Of a stretch of 64,000 nucleotides of DNA, positions 23,376 through 34,716 are shown piece by piece. Source of the stretch: Dicyema japonicum (lineage: Eukaryota > Dicyemida > Rhombozoa > Dicyemidae); contig RDEW01000052.1 in the NCBI GenBank assembly GCA_011109175.1, forward strand, positions 1-64,000, written 5' to 3'. The position numbers and the translations under genes are program-made. Position 1 is the first letter of the stretch. Each line of letters opens with the position of its first letter. The notes under the pieces are model-generated. The model had not been told where the DNA came from. It made no database searches and saw only the letters and a list, made by a program, of their open reading frames with translations.

Positions 23376-24660
23376 ATGCTACACTCAAAAGCCAAGACGT
23401 TTTTAAAAATAACTGTCATCGAGATATTTGTATTTCTTCACTCTTTAGAGTCTGAGAGTTGCTATCCATACATTTGGCGTCCAAGGCGAGGTATCTACCA
23501 CTTTCCAATAGAAAGAGAGTTGTCTCGTCAGGTATTTTGTTGCCTTGGGCCAATTCGAGAACCTCCAACTGAAAAGGAAATCATGCCGCTTCTAGTCTCA
23601 ACGCAATAACTTTTTAATTGCACTGTATCTTGTACTTTTTCCAGCACTTCTCCGATAGGAGTGAACGTAAATATTTTTAAAAGGAGCTCAGTGTAGGAAA
23701 GTAGAATTCGGATCATCATTAGACTCAATTCATCAAACAATCCGTTCAATACCCCATAAACTTGTTCCTGTTAACCATATCAAAAACTCTTGATAAGTCA
23801 ATCCTCAGAATATTAGTGTCGTTAAGGTACATTTGATGTGTTGCAAATTTTAGAGCGGTCCTCTGGTTTTGTTGATTTTTTGAATGGGGATTAGTAGTCC
23901 CGTACCCAGATATAGAGTGCAGTTGGCAGAAAATATTCCATTTAGTAGTATTGCAATTTTGTCATACAGGCAGTGAAGTCCGTATTTTAGTAGTTCGGAA
24001 TCTATTTTGCCTGGTCCAGGACTTCTGTTTGAGTTCCTATCTCCAGAGTTTTTGGCAGGCCGTTTTGACTTCCTATCTCCAGGGGTCTTAGCCTTCTATC
24101 AAATGGGTGGATTGGTGGATTGTTGTTGAAAAGCTTCTCAAAGTGAGCCGCGATAACTTTAGTTTGTTATTTGGTGTTCAGTATCAGCTTACCGTTCTCG
24201 TCTTTTATGGTTAGTCGATTTCGGTTTGTTCGCCGCAGCAAACGGGCAGCGACGTAAACCTGTGCGTTGTCTTCAGTCTCCAATAGTTCTTCAAACACTC
24301 CTTGAGTATTCTGCTAGTAACCAAACTACTTTCCAGATGTGCCTTCTGCATTATAAAATAATATTAATTATTATTAGCACTTATCGCTATGTCATAGGAC
24401 TTGACAAAGCATGTGCAACACGAGTTAGCAAGTTACTGGTTAGTTTCATCCACTTTCTCCGATTCAAAGCCGCAGTGCGTAACCAGTCAAGATCCTCTAT
24501 ACTTCTAAGATGCCGTCCCATTTCTTTGAGGTCCTTGTCGAGAACGACTGCCAGTGTCGTCCTTGGGCGACCACGGAAACGGGGGGTCTCCAACATGAAG
24601 TAGTCATCCATGGCTACGTTCGCGGGGGCATCTAGGTCCAGTCGCAAAATATGGCCGAAA
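23376..24660 (-). mobile_element. LINE-C RT and C-terminal fragments, minus strand
   Basis: Minus strand: the frame at 24647-24387 ends a LINE ORF (APANVAMDDYF...FRGRPRTTLAVVLDKDL, then RRKWMKL), the same tail type as 59003-58704. Downstream on that strand, 24230-23520 shows EKLFNNNPPIHPF, a PGPGKIDSELLKYGL RT start and F(D)MVNRN. The order (C-terminal piece upstream of an RT start) means at least two truncated copies joined. Confidence 0.6.
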
Positions 24661-24848
24661 AGCCTTTATCGTGTATCCAGAATCGCATTAGAAATTTCTG
24701 AGGTTTTCGTCCTCTTATAAAAAAATTTATTTGTTAACTAAAAATTAAAAAAAATTATTTTAAAAATAAAAATAAAACTTTAATTATATTTAGGTTAAGA
24801 GAACATGAATAATCATTTTATGTATTATTTATTGTCAGAAAAATCGTG

Positions 24849-26061
24849 ATGATGAATTCTGAATGGAAGCTAAGATTTGTCGGAGAAATTATTCATCGTA
24901 AGAATTTTTATTAAATCATCATATTTAGCAACAAAATATACCATCGCTCATTGGAATGCCAAGATGAATTCAGCAATGAACATTGTACGCATACAGGGAT
25001 TTGATTTATTTGAATTAACGTTTGAACTCATCCCTAAAATTTATGAAGATTTTTATGAAATTGAATTATATGCTGAAATAATCGTACGTAAGACTCTTAA
25101 ACGTTACACTAAAGTCACAATGATTCCTAAAACCAAATCTACTGATTACTACAGATGCGGATTCACACAAATTGGTTTTCACAATAATTTTACTATAAAA
25201 ATTTATTCAATGAAGTTACAATACATTCAGAATGATTCATTAGAATATTATAGTGGACGAGGTTTTAATTAAAGTATATTTAGCAAATGACTGCAATCCA
25301 AACAATGACCCAGAAAAACCGATCTGGTATTTAGTCAGATATCATTATCTCCGAGCAGTAATAAGTGGAATTTTCAAAATATCATATATTGATGATAACT
25401 ATGATGTAGACTTGAGGCATCACTCTTAGAAGAAATACGAGTTATTCACTGAAGATGCATGTATTGATCCATATAACGTGAGCGATAATATTTTCGGATT
25501 TAAATTGATTGGTAAGCATTCTACAATAATTATTTCCGCATCCAAATATAACGAAAAATATAATATTGATGTGCTTTCTATTTGGCTTGAATATAAAAAA
25601 TATTATTTTAAATTAAATAATAAATTTAAAATAATTAAAAATGAAAGTTACTATCAATGTGGATTTATCCAACAAAACTATAAAAATGTGTCCATTGAAA
25701 TTTCATCTCTTAAAATACAACTTTTCCGCAATGATTTTAATTTTGAATTTATTGGAGACGGTAAATAAGCTAGACTGAATTTTAGGTGAAGGATGCTTTG
25801 AGGAACAATCATCTGAAAATAAAGACAAAAAAACAACGATTAAAAGTCATATAATTGGAGATGGTGAGTATACCCGACTGAATTTTAGACAAAAATGGTG
25901 ATGAAAAAAAACATTTTTTGAAAATAAGTGCGGCAAAAAACCCGAAACATATAATTATTGGAATCGTATGTGGAGTTCTCGGACTACTATTTACTGGTGT
26001 CATTGTCACTATTTATATGAAACCGAAATCACAAACTGAAACACAAGAAAACTTCCATTAG
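24849..26061 (+). CDS. Repeat-ectodomain single-pass membrane protein, intact copy 3
   Basis: Six exons: 24849-24897, 24929-25261, 25284-25405, 25430-25760, 25786-25863, 25889-26061. Introns are 31, 22, 24, 25 and 25 nt, all GT...AG. The total is 361 codons with no stop. Two related modules of about 110-130 residues each end in a Y-Y-(R/Q)-C-G-F motif, then L-Q-(Y/L)-x-x-N-D and a Gly-rich end (YSGRG; FIGDG) split by a phase-1 intron. Then a basic linker, one transmembrane helix (about residues 325-346, IIIGIVCGVLGLLFTGVIVT) and a short polar tail. No clear signal peptide at the chosen ATG; an upstream exon may be missing. The fifth intron and the codons before it look like a duplicate of the fourth junction. 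I do not recognise the domain; a cell-surface role is inferred. Confidence 0.75.
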
Positions 26062-27430
26062 TCTTTTAACAAACTAATATTAATTCCCTCTTAAATAAAA
26101 ACGTCCTGTTTACCTCTGACATTGAAAAAAATCTTGGTTCGACCATGAGACTAAATCCATGAAAATTAAGATAACTTCGCGATTTTGTATTCGTGCATAA
26201 AACTCCATTCAAAATGAGATTTTTGCTTACATGTTTTCTTTCACTATGTTATCCGACAAGAGCAGCCAAAGGATTTGTCACCTACGTCAGAAGATCACTG
26301 GGGGTTTCGAATAGAGTCCTGTTCTCATTTTTTATCATTGATTAAATATCTACTTATTATGAGAGATATTAATTTTACTGTGGAATTTCCTTTTCATAGA
26401 CAAATGACATTCTTTTAGATTATACTTCCACATTTATCTGATTCTACTTGCCAGATGATATAATTTTGTCTTGAGAGAGCAGAGCTCCCAGAAAGTATCA
26501 TATCTCTAAAAAAACCATTTCAACCACCTAAGCAGATGGTTAGAGTCAACAAAGAATTGTGCAATACTCAAACATTTTATTTACAAAAATGGAAGATGTG
26601 GTTAGGTGTGACTGCTAGGGTGTATCTGCGACAAACGGACAAGTGATTATTATTTATCGAATAGTTCTCAAAAAAATATTCTCTATAAATATTGTGAGTG
26701 AATTCATGATTGAATAAATATTATGGACACATTTGTCTTAGTTCGCAAACTCCCAGGTGGGATGTCAACGTTACTTTTTGTTGATGGTTGGAAGCTGATG
26801 TGTTGATACATACTCTCAGAAAAATTCAGCTTCAGTCACAGACCCAGGTCATGCTCCTAACAAACTGAGGATCAGAAGAGAAGGAAGTACCGAAGTATGA
26901 CGGAGGATCCAAAAATCCACGTGAGACTGGATGGCTTCGAGATCGTAACTCGATAGCTATTGCAAGAGGAAACGGCCTGGCGATTCTAGAACCTTTACTG
27001 TTTAATTTCAAAAAACCAAATTAATTTAAAAATTAACATGTCTATACCACTTTCCTTACTAAAAAATAACAGTTGGAACTTTATTCTTTATTACTGATTT
27101 TTCCCATTTGTATGAAGAACCAATAGATTTTACTTGTAATGGAAAACCAAAAAGTAATTAGGTAGACATCCTAGAAGAGTTTCTATTAGTTAACCCTCCT
27201 ATCGAGTTTACTCGCCAAGGAAGAGCAAAAAAATAGGCAACAGCCTAGAGGAGTTTCTGTTAGTTAATTAAGTCACTCGGTATCTAGTTGTATGGGCTCG
27301 ATATTAGGTAAATACAGCAAATCTAGGAGACTCTCAGTCCCTTAGGACACAATGAAACTGCAGGTCATTATTAAAATCTTTTTCTATTTTTTCTTAGATA
27401 ATCAGATCCTTCGCAACAGTTTTTATCAAA
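26062..27430. other. No gene recognised
   Basis: AT-rich intergenic sequence downstream of the membrane-protein gene; no motif seen. Confidence 0.4.
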
Positions 27431-27431
27431 T

Positions 27432-28125
27432 TCACAATCCAATGTACAATTTGATCTTAGAGAGAGTGATGCACCAAAGGCTACCCCAGGAGTTCATAAT
27501 AAAAGACAACCGGACCTTCAGGTAGGGTTTCATGAGGGCCGATCTTGTGTTGACTGCCTCTGAAGGAGTGGAAAGGGGAAATAAAATGATCCTTTTTCCT
27601 GTCAGCCTAATACTGGGCGACATCGACAGATGTCTCGTGATGCCTTTTTGATAGCACCAGCACCACATGGCGTCACGAGACGAGGGGAAAAATAAATGGT
27701 TTTTTTTAATAATATGAATGCCTGCTGCTATCTTTTAAAAAATTAATAATCAAATTTTAATAAATATAATTTTATTTTTAAATTTAAAATAAAGGGATTT
27801 CATAGATTTTGTGGGTACTTCTTGAGAAACGCTGTTCTAAATTTAAATCACGATTTCCAGCTTTGAGGTAACTAAGAAAAGGTTTTTTCCAAGCTTATTT
27901 CTTGGTAGATATAGTCTCACCTTAAATCTTAGTTCATATGAATTTTTAGTCTATCATAACTTTCTTGCGAATTCACATATCCCTTTAAGCTAGCATGTTT
28001 TGAATTCAGTCAAAGAGACGAAAGTCAAGTGTGGCCTAGATGAGTTACATAATAACTACGAATCATTCTCTTACCATCGCAATCTCAGCACTATTGGCAG
28101 CCGGATTATTGTCTCTTTATTAGTA
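27432..28125. other. Unassigned open frame and AT-rich spacer
   Basis: A 78-codon minus-strand frame (27432-27668) contains an LTGKRIILFPL stretch faintly like the LINE-A RPDG region, but the match is too weak to assign. The rest is AT rich. Confidence 0.3.
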
Positions 28126-28127
28126 TA

Positions 28128-29090
28128 CAGTAAATCCCCATTAATCCGAACTTCAATAATCCAAAAACTTCAATAAACTGATTTTTTTGATGAGTCAGTA
28201 AAATTTTACTAAATTTCCATACAAACAGGCGTCAATAAACCGAAACTTCATAATCCGAAAGAAGTTTACTATAATTTCGGATTAATCTATTTTGTATATA
28301 TTCTACATTTAAATGAATTTACATTTTAAATTTAAATCTTACAGTGCCACATGGTTAGAAAGAGGGTCGAAATTTCTATTGCACAGAACAGAAAGATTTT
28401 TGAAATAAAAATGAACCTTTATTTTGGATTTCGACACATTCAAAAATTCTTCAAAATGTGAAAAACGGGAAAAACTATGAAACTTTGATTAACAAGTCAA
28501 GACAGTTGTAAACATCAATAATTTGATAATTCACTTGTTGAATGGATGTCATCTTAGTGATGAATTAAAATTTTTATTAAAAAGTTTTTTACTGGGAATA
28601 ATGCTCCAAGCCACGTTTTAACGAAATTTTTTGAAACATTGAAATTTTAATCCTTTAAAAAAACAAAACTGTTCATCTTCAACCGCTGAACGCATCCATA
28701 ATCAAGAACTTTAAGCGTTATCATAGAAAAAGGTTTACTTTGGATTACATGGAAGTCCTTGATTTGGATAATTTTTCGGAATTTAAGGAAGGCCATCATT
28801 ATGGTGCAGAGATGTCTTGATTAATTTTCTAGTGAAGATATGCAAGATTCTGTTTTGAATGAGAGTACCGAAAAAAACTGGAAGAACTTGCTAATGAAGG
28901 AGAAATAACTCAAACAGAAATGCTCGACGAGAACGAAGTGATGCTGAAAATGGAGAGAATTATTATTTTATATAAAAACATGAATTTTAATTCAATGTAA
29001 TTAGTATATTTATTGCCTTCACAATCCGAAAATCTTCACAATCAAAGAGGTATCCGAATTTTTTTTGTTCGGATTAATGAGGGATTACTG
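28128..29090 (+). mobile_element. pogo/Tigger-type transposon, internally deleted copy 1
   Basis: 963 bp with inverted ends starting CAGTAAATCCCCATTAATCC and CAGTAATCCCTCATTAATCC (24-25 bp, one indel, one mismatch) and TA on both sides (28126-28127, 29091-29092), the duplication typical of the Tc1/mariner superfamily. Subterminal copies of an AATCCGAAA-like motif lie inside both ends. The left inner part encodes a CENP-B/pogo-like N terminus (about 28348-28420, VRKRVEISIAQNRKIFEIK) that soon stops. The DDE core is missing. Related to the copy at 48.3-50.8 kb. Confidence 0.85.
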
Positions 29091-29092
29091 TA

Positions 29093-30855
29093 TTTGACAT
29101 TTGTTTGTTCCTAATACTGCATTGTGAGTATAACTATATTACCTACATCTCATCCGAGGCAGGACACACACTTTATTAAGTAAAGGACAGTTTTGATAAC
29201 TAATCGTAATGGGAGAGCCAATGAATGCTCTGACAATCTATTCTCTATTTGCTGATGAGTCTTTTATAGCCAAAACGGTTCAGCAGTGAAATTTTCACTT
29301 ATGGCGGTGTCACTTGTCGAGCCATAATAATTCCTGTGATAGTGCTAATAATAATCTGTAGCTAGTTCATCAGAAGTAGACATTTGAGATTAAAGATGTG
29401 TAATCCCAGTACAAAGCCAACATTAAAGACAACTGCTTCCATCAATAATATTCCTGATTTCTTGGAATAATTACTCATCTGGAAACCACAGGGAAATAAA
29501 CACGCACAGATAACAGTTTCACAACCGTGGTGTATAACGAGTTCTGCAATCATCTAAAACTGCTTATTCATTGACTCGTTATAATACAAAATTTATAACA
29601 TGCAGCCAGACGTGAACAACATAGTTCGTATATTACTATAGGGATCCAGTAAACCAACGTCTCTCTGAACACTCTGCATTTGTCGATAGCTAAATAACAA
29701 ACAGGTGCATACTTTGTATTGATTTATTTAATGACCTCGGATATAAAAGTTTATCAACGTTCAATTGAGGGATATCAGTTCCCATGGTTGGTGTCAAGCG
29801 CCTCCTGTTCAAGCATCAAGTCCACTCACTTCAAAGAAATTACAATGTTGCTATTTTGTATAATTTAAAATTAATAAATCGCAGTAAAGTTATTTGGTAA
29901 TAATCTTGATCAGAAAGGAAGCGTAGCTCTGTCGTCCACGAAAGTCCCCAATTACATTCTGAATGAAAAAAAATTCCATAAAGAAATTTAAAAATGTCAC
30001 CATATCCATAAAAATCGAGAACGGTTAAAATGGCTTTGGGGCTACCACATTTGTAATTTTTTTAAACAATCTGATTTATTTTGAAATCTGTGGTTTTTTA
30101 GTTAAATTTATTTGGTTCCTTTTATTTTTTCATTTTCTCCTATTCACTATAATTATTCACCATAGATTTATTCCTCATGTAATAATTCCTTTATAATTTC
30201 GTAAACTTTTTTTCGCTTTGATCTTTGAGATTGTTTTTTGTTGTAAAAACTGTTCTAACATTAGATAACTGATTCATGCTGTATATTTTTCGATGCTCAG
30301 GTTAATATCGTCCATCTTTCTTGTATCCGTTTTATTTGTCTTATACATTTATTCGTATTTCTTCATCGTTGATTACCTTTTTTACAGCAAAAGGTGAATC
30401 TCTTGCCAGTAAAGACCGAATTTTCAAAACTATGATTAAATCAATGAGAACTGTATGTATCTATCTTTAGAGCCACTGGAAATTATCGGGGTTATACGAA
30501 GTTTCGTTTCCATTAATCGTTTGACTAGTATTATATTGAATCTCATCACGGCTGACACCAAATAGTCTTTCGTTGAGCAGACTCAAAATTCGATCTTTTC
30601 CATAATGGTCTGAATTATCTTCTTTATATAAAAGTAAAAAATAGTAAGTAAACCTCAATAATAGTCAGCTTTAGTTCACTCTCTTCAACTGCGAAAAATC
30701 TTAGAAGGAAATTTTTCATCTAAACGAAAGCCTTTTATTCAGTTTTTTGGCATGTGTTATTTCGATACTTTTTTTGGTCAGTTTCTGCAACAATTCTCCA
30801 GATTCCTTTTCAAGCAACTAGATAATAAAATTATTCCAAAGACGAAAGGATATAA
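29093..30855. other. No gene recognised
   Basis: AT rich. Minus-strand frames of 63 codons at 29362-29553 and 30467-30658 have no domain and no supporting introns that I could find. Confidence 0.4.
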
Positions 30856-30861
30856 ACCAAA

Positions 30862-31065
30862 CTAACCAATTAATCCCAGCGGTTCCAAAACGTATCCGGA
30901 TAACGAAATTGCCTCCCAGTGGGAAAAATAGTTTGATCCTTTTGATGACGGCCTGGTATTGGTCGTCCCTATAGTAATGTAAATATAATGAATGACCCCT
31001 TCAAAGGGAAGAAAAATAAAATTATAACCAACTAGCCACATAACACCACATAACGTCACGCGGCC
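30862..31065 (-). mobile_element. hAT-2 family 5' fragment
   Basis: The minus strand shares GGTGTTATGTGGCTAGTTGG, TTATAA, GTCATT and GGCCGTCATCAAAAGGATC.AACTAT blocks with 55170-55290 (+) and, more diverged, with 37990-37870 (-), where hAT-2 transposase follows. So this is the left end of that family without its transposase. Confidence 0.5.
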
Positions 31066-31197
31066 AAAAAATTAATTAATACATTTATTAATACATTTAT
31101 TATTAATAATTAATTAATACATTTATTATTTTTAAAATATAACGAAAGCCATTTTATTTAATCAACAATGAAAGTTGATATTTAATTTGTTAAAATA

Positions 31198-31290
31198 TGA
31201 GGACTGGGATCATCTAACTGTTAGACTCTTTTGTCTTTTTTTCTCGGTGTTCCCGGGTTATTAAAATAAATAAAAATAAATAAATTTGTT
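31198..31290 (+). mobile_element. LINE-B 3' UTR fragment
   Basis: Matches the reverse complement of 61200-61290: GAGGACTG.GATCA.CTAACTGTT, then GACTCTTTTGTCTTT, then TTTCTCGGTGTTCCCG, GGTTATTAAAATAAATAAA. It is the tail of the LINE whose ORF ends at 61275-61688. Confidence 0.7.
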
Positions 31291-31339
31291 AAAATATTAA
31301 TGCAGTTTTAATTTTAAAATGAATCGTCAAAAAATCTCA

Positions 31340-32400
31340 TTCCCATTACATGATAAACAGAATCCTACAAGGCTCTCAATCAATCCGGCTTTGTTCAACC
31401 ACTCATTAGTAGCATACTCGAGCTTGAAGATACGCTAGTTTTTTACTATGCGGAAACTTAATACTCACTGGTCGGGATAGAAACATTAATTCCGCCTTTG
31501 AGCATCTCCAAACACACTCGGACTCTCTAGGGTTTTGGTTATCAACCAACCACCTCTCCCTCCAATTTCAGCGTCACTGTATTCACTTTGGACAGACGTT
31601 GGCTAAACACAAAAGCAGAGTTGAAAATTTTAGAGATGTCTCCTTATCTCAAAAAAATCTAAAATCCAATGAATAATCTATGACCAATGCCTTAAATTTT
31701 TCTACCACGTGGTTTTAATATCAAAGAAAAAACTAAATCTCTACGCGCGGTTGACAGACAAGGAAATCCTCACCATAATCTACAATATATAAGGGCTTCC
31801 TTCAACTATGCGAACCCTTCCTGGAGTTCATCCTAAGCAGCTTGGAGCAACCAAAAACTTCAGAGTCCAAAATAGTTCTCTTCTAACAATTACTAAAATT
31901 ATTAGATTCACACCTTCCGACTACCTCCACTAAGAAATCACTATTCTAACAATTACTAGAATTATCAGGGCCCTCGCACAACTACGTTCTGGGAACTTCT
32001 TCCTTAAAGACGAGTCAGGCAGTTGGTTTCCACCACCAGACCAATTGTCATTGATTCTACGAGAAGTTTTCTCTTGTCTATTACCGCCAATGAACAACAA
32101 CTCTCAAAATTGCCACCGAACCTCGGTCGAATAGTCAGTGGCGTCAACGATGGAAATCTGACCCCAACGTTTTATTCAGAAATTCTACAGTCAAAAGTCT
32201 TGTGGCTACGGAGGCCAAACCATGAAATAAACTTCCAATTTTCTTAAAAATGATTACGAAACAACAGGTAGTGAATTGGTCGTAAATTCGATCTGGAAAA
32301 TGTTCGTATGAGAGCCAGAAACAATATGGCTTGGGCGAAGATGGCGAGGAGAATGTCTGCAAAGTTTGGCTCAAGCGAAACCCATTTAGGGCTACGCAAA
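31340..32400 (+). mobile_element. Degraded LINE RT region
   Basis: Plus-strand frames around 31790-32090 read SFNYANPSWSS (about 31800), SLAATK, then QNSSLLTITKIIRFTPSDYL and ALAQLRSGNFFLKD. This is the pattern of the post-RT region of Jockey/CR1-type LINEs (a YA.P.W then Q..LR.ITG..R.TP motif). Many stops. It lies downstream of a LINE-B tail, so it is probably a separate insertion. Confidence 0.5.
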
Positions 32401-33740
32401 AGAGCTCTTAACTAACTAATATTCAACCATAACAGGTTCAGCAGGTTTCTGCTGTCAATGGACTTTAGAATTTCTGAATTCAGTAGGAGGAAACAGTCTC
32501 TACATAAGCCTTCAGGACGAAATCCTAATGGTGCAAGAGCATGACTAGTTTTTTCTCTAAAACACAGACTTTGAAGATAATCTTCTTTACGAAATAAAGC
32601 ATCAAAAACAGATTTGTCTATAGCTCAAAAAGTCCCTTTTCGGTTCCCAGGTATGGGGAACTTCCCCACTATAGATCTCTTCCATAAAGGTTGAATAACC
32701 CTAAAAATAAGTGAGGGTTCCATTTTGAGAAATCCTTTCGGAGATGGCCTGTCTATACAACATCTGTTTTTCCCTCTTAATTGGTTTCTCCCACGAATCA
32801 ATTTTCTAACTATCGGTGGGCCTGAATTTTTAGTAGTGTTCTTTGAAAATATCCTCTTCCGATACAGTCTTAGATACATCCCCATGGAATCAGGAAGAGT
32901 AGATAATTGTTTCAATCTATACCGGACACAGGAAAACATCTTCAACGATATCAGGGGTTTCAAGCTTATACAAAGTTCCCGGGGGATACGGTCACTTGCA
33001 ATATCCCCTATGGTCTTAAGCGAGGAGTGGAGACCAGACAAGAACAGTCCAATTTTGTCCCCGTTATATACAAAATAATTAGGTTATTCTATGTTTGAAC
33101 TTAAAATCAACGGTTTCGGACAGGAGCTCAAGACGCCGTCCATTCTAGTTCTTTTATAACTTTCACTTCTAGTAATAGCGATTTTTGTTGTAGAACTCAG
33201 ATATCTCCGTAGAGAATGTCTCTAAATTTTTCGAATATAGACCTCTAACACTGATCCACAATCTCCCTCAACAGAGTTCAACGAATACGAATTCACACGA
33301 TAATCCGAAATGATACTCGGACTACGAAATCCAGTAGACGATAGACATCCCCGTATCAGCAACTGAACCATCCTTCCATATAATGTCACCGGAATTGATC
33401 CTCATAATTTGACAATCCGCCTTCCTTAGTTTTTTCGTTGACCACCGAGAAATAGAATTATTTAATTCTTTATTTCAATAAATTTAGTTAAAAACATTTA
33501 CTGCACGAAATTAATAAAGTCATATTTAAAGTCACATTTCAATCATTTTTAGGTTATGTTTATGGTTGCCCTAGTTATAACAACCATATCTGCTGCGTCC
33601 TATTTAATAGGTGATCTTACAAGTTAGTGAGCCCGGGTTACTCAACTAACTAACTTGACATTACATCGTTGTAGTCGAAACAACGGTCGTAGGGGACCGA
33701 AGTTTTCCAGAGTTACCGGGGATCGTCGGGGGATGGATTG
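32401..33740. other. Unassigned; overlapping open frames at 32625-33078
   Basis: A 138-codon minus-strand frame (32625-33041) and a 117-codon plus-strand frame (32725-33078) overlap. Neither has a domain I know; the minus one is basic. One may be part of a decayed transposon. The rest, to 33740, holds nothing recognisable. Confidence 0.3.
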
Positions 33741-33745
33741 GCTGC

Positions 33746-34069
33746 TCAAAGAAGTATTATTATGACAGACTCAATTTTCAGTGTTCTTCCTTGTTTTCGC
33801 AAGTTTCTTGTGACCACGTTCATCTCTGCTTCCAACAATATGAGGAGCTGGCATGGGATCCTTTGGATGTGAAGGAAGAGAGGTGATTGATTCGGATGAC
33901 GAAAAAAGGGATAGGTTACGACAAGCTTTTTGTGAAAAGCGTTTAATCCATCAACTCTTAGTGTCCAGTTGATAATTTTGGTCCCGTAGAGGTTCCCAGC
34001 TATAGTGAGATACATACCTGTGGGTTGAATTTTAGCTATTTGTAGTAAATCCATGTGGCAACTTCCCAC
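33746..34069 (-). other. Unassigned 107-codon open frame
   Basis: Minus-strand frame without a known domain and with no detectable tiny introns. It sits just before a LINE-A insertion and could be retroelement-derived. Low confidence that it is a gene. Confidence 0.25.
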
Positions 34070-34074
34070 AATAG

Positions 34075-34162
34075 GGAATATTAACCTCTGTCATTATTTT
34101 GTGAAGACATCCTAGAAGATAGCTATTAATCACCGAAAACCTGATTTACATTATTTTATTAA
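34075..34162. repeat. 88-bp direct repeat, left
   Basis: Near-identical (one mismatch seen) to 34570-34657. The pair brackets 34163-34569, which contains a LINE-A 3' end. Confidence 0.9.
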
Positions 34163-34199
34163 TAATTCATTATTATTATAAGGAAAAAGGAAAAAGAAT

Positions 34200-34440
34200 A
34201 GTTAATTTTAATTCAGCTGTTGGGAGATGCACAAGCTATTCCCACGGACAACAGCCAACGAGAGCCTCTCCTTGAGCCATCTCGTATCACGAAGATCACC
34301 AGTTTTGTCAGTTAGTAGTTTTCCCAAATGGTTCAGGAACTTCAGCGTTTCAATCGCGACAGGTGCGAAAATGTACCTGTCGCTGATATCCGAATATTTA
34401 GCATTTTTTACTTCCTCTGCGAATATTTAGCATTTTTTAC
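34200..34440 (-). mobile_element. LINE-A 3' end, clean frame
   Basis: The minus strand reads without a break through VKNAKYSDISDRYIFAPVA, then the TGDLR...RWLKERLSLAVVRGN block and stop near 34207. This is the clearest example of the LINE-A C terminus. A short duplication of about 29 bp (GAATATTTAGCATTTTTTAC and following) at 34392-34440 sits at its 5' edge. The tail is followed by A/T-rich trinucleotide runs. Confidence 0.75.
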
Positions 34441-34569
34441 TTCCTCTCCTTATGATACGATTCACATTTAGTTGCAAGCTAAGTCTGGGCTTCTGTTCTA
34501 CATCGCCCCATAGCGAAGTCAGCATACAAGGGGAGAAGGGAGACACCCCAAGAATAATGTGATGGTAGT

Positions 34570-34657
34570 GGAATATTAACCTCTGTCATTATTTTGTGAA
34601 GACATCCTAGAAGATAGCTATTAATCACCGAAAACCTAATTTACATTATTTTATTAT
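34570..34657. repeat. 88-bp direct repeat, right
   Basis: Second copy of 34075-34162. Confidence 0.9.
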
Positions 34658-34716
34658 TAAAATAAAATTTAAAATTGAAAAAATATTTAAAAATGAAAAT
34701 ATAAATAAATTAGAAA

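Noticed and set aside
24226-24603. 125-codon plus-strand open frame
   Set aside because: Antisense shadow of the LINE-C C-terminal frame at 24387-24647.
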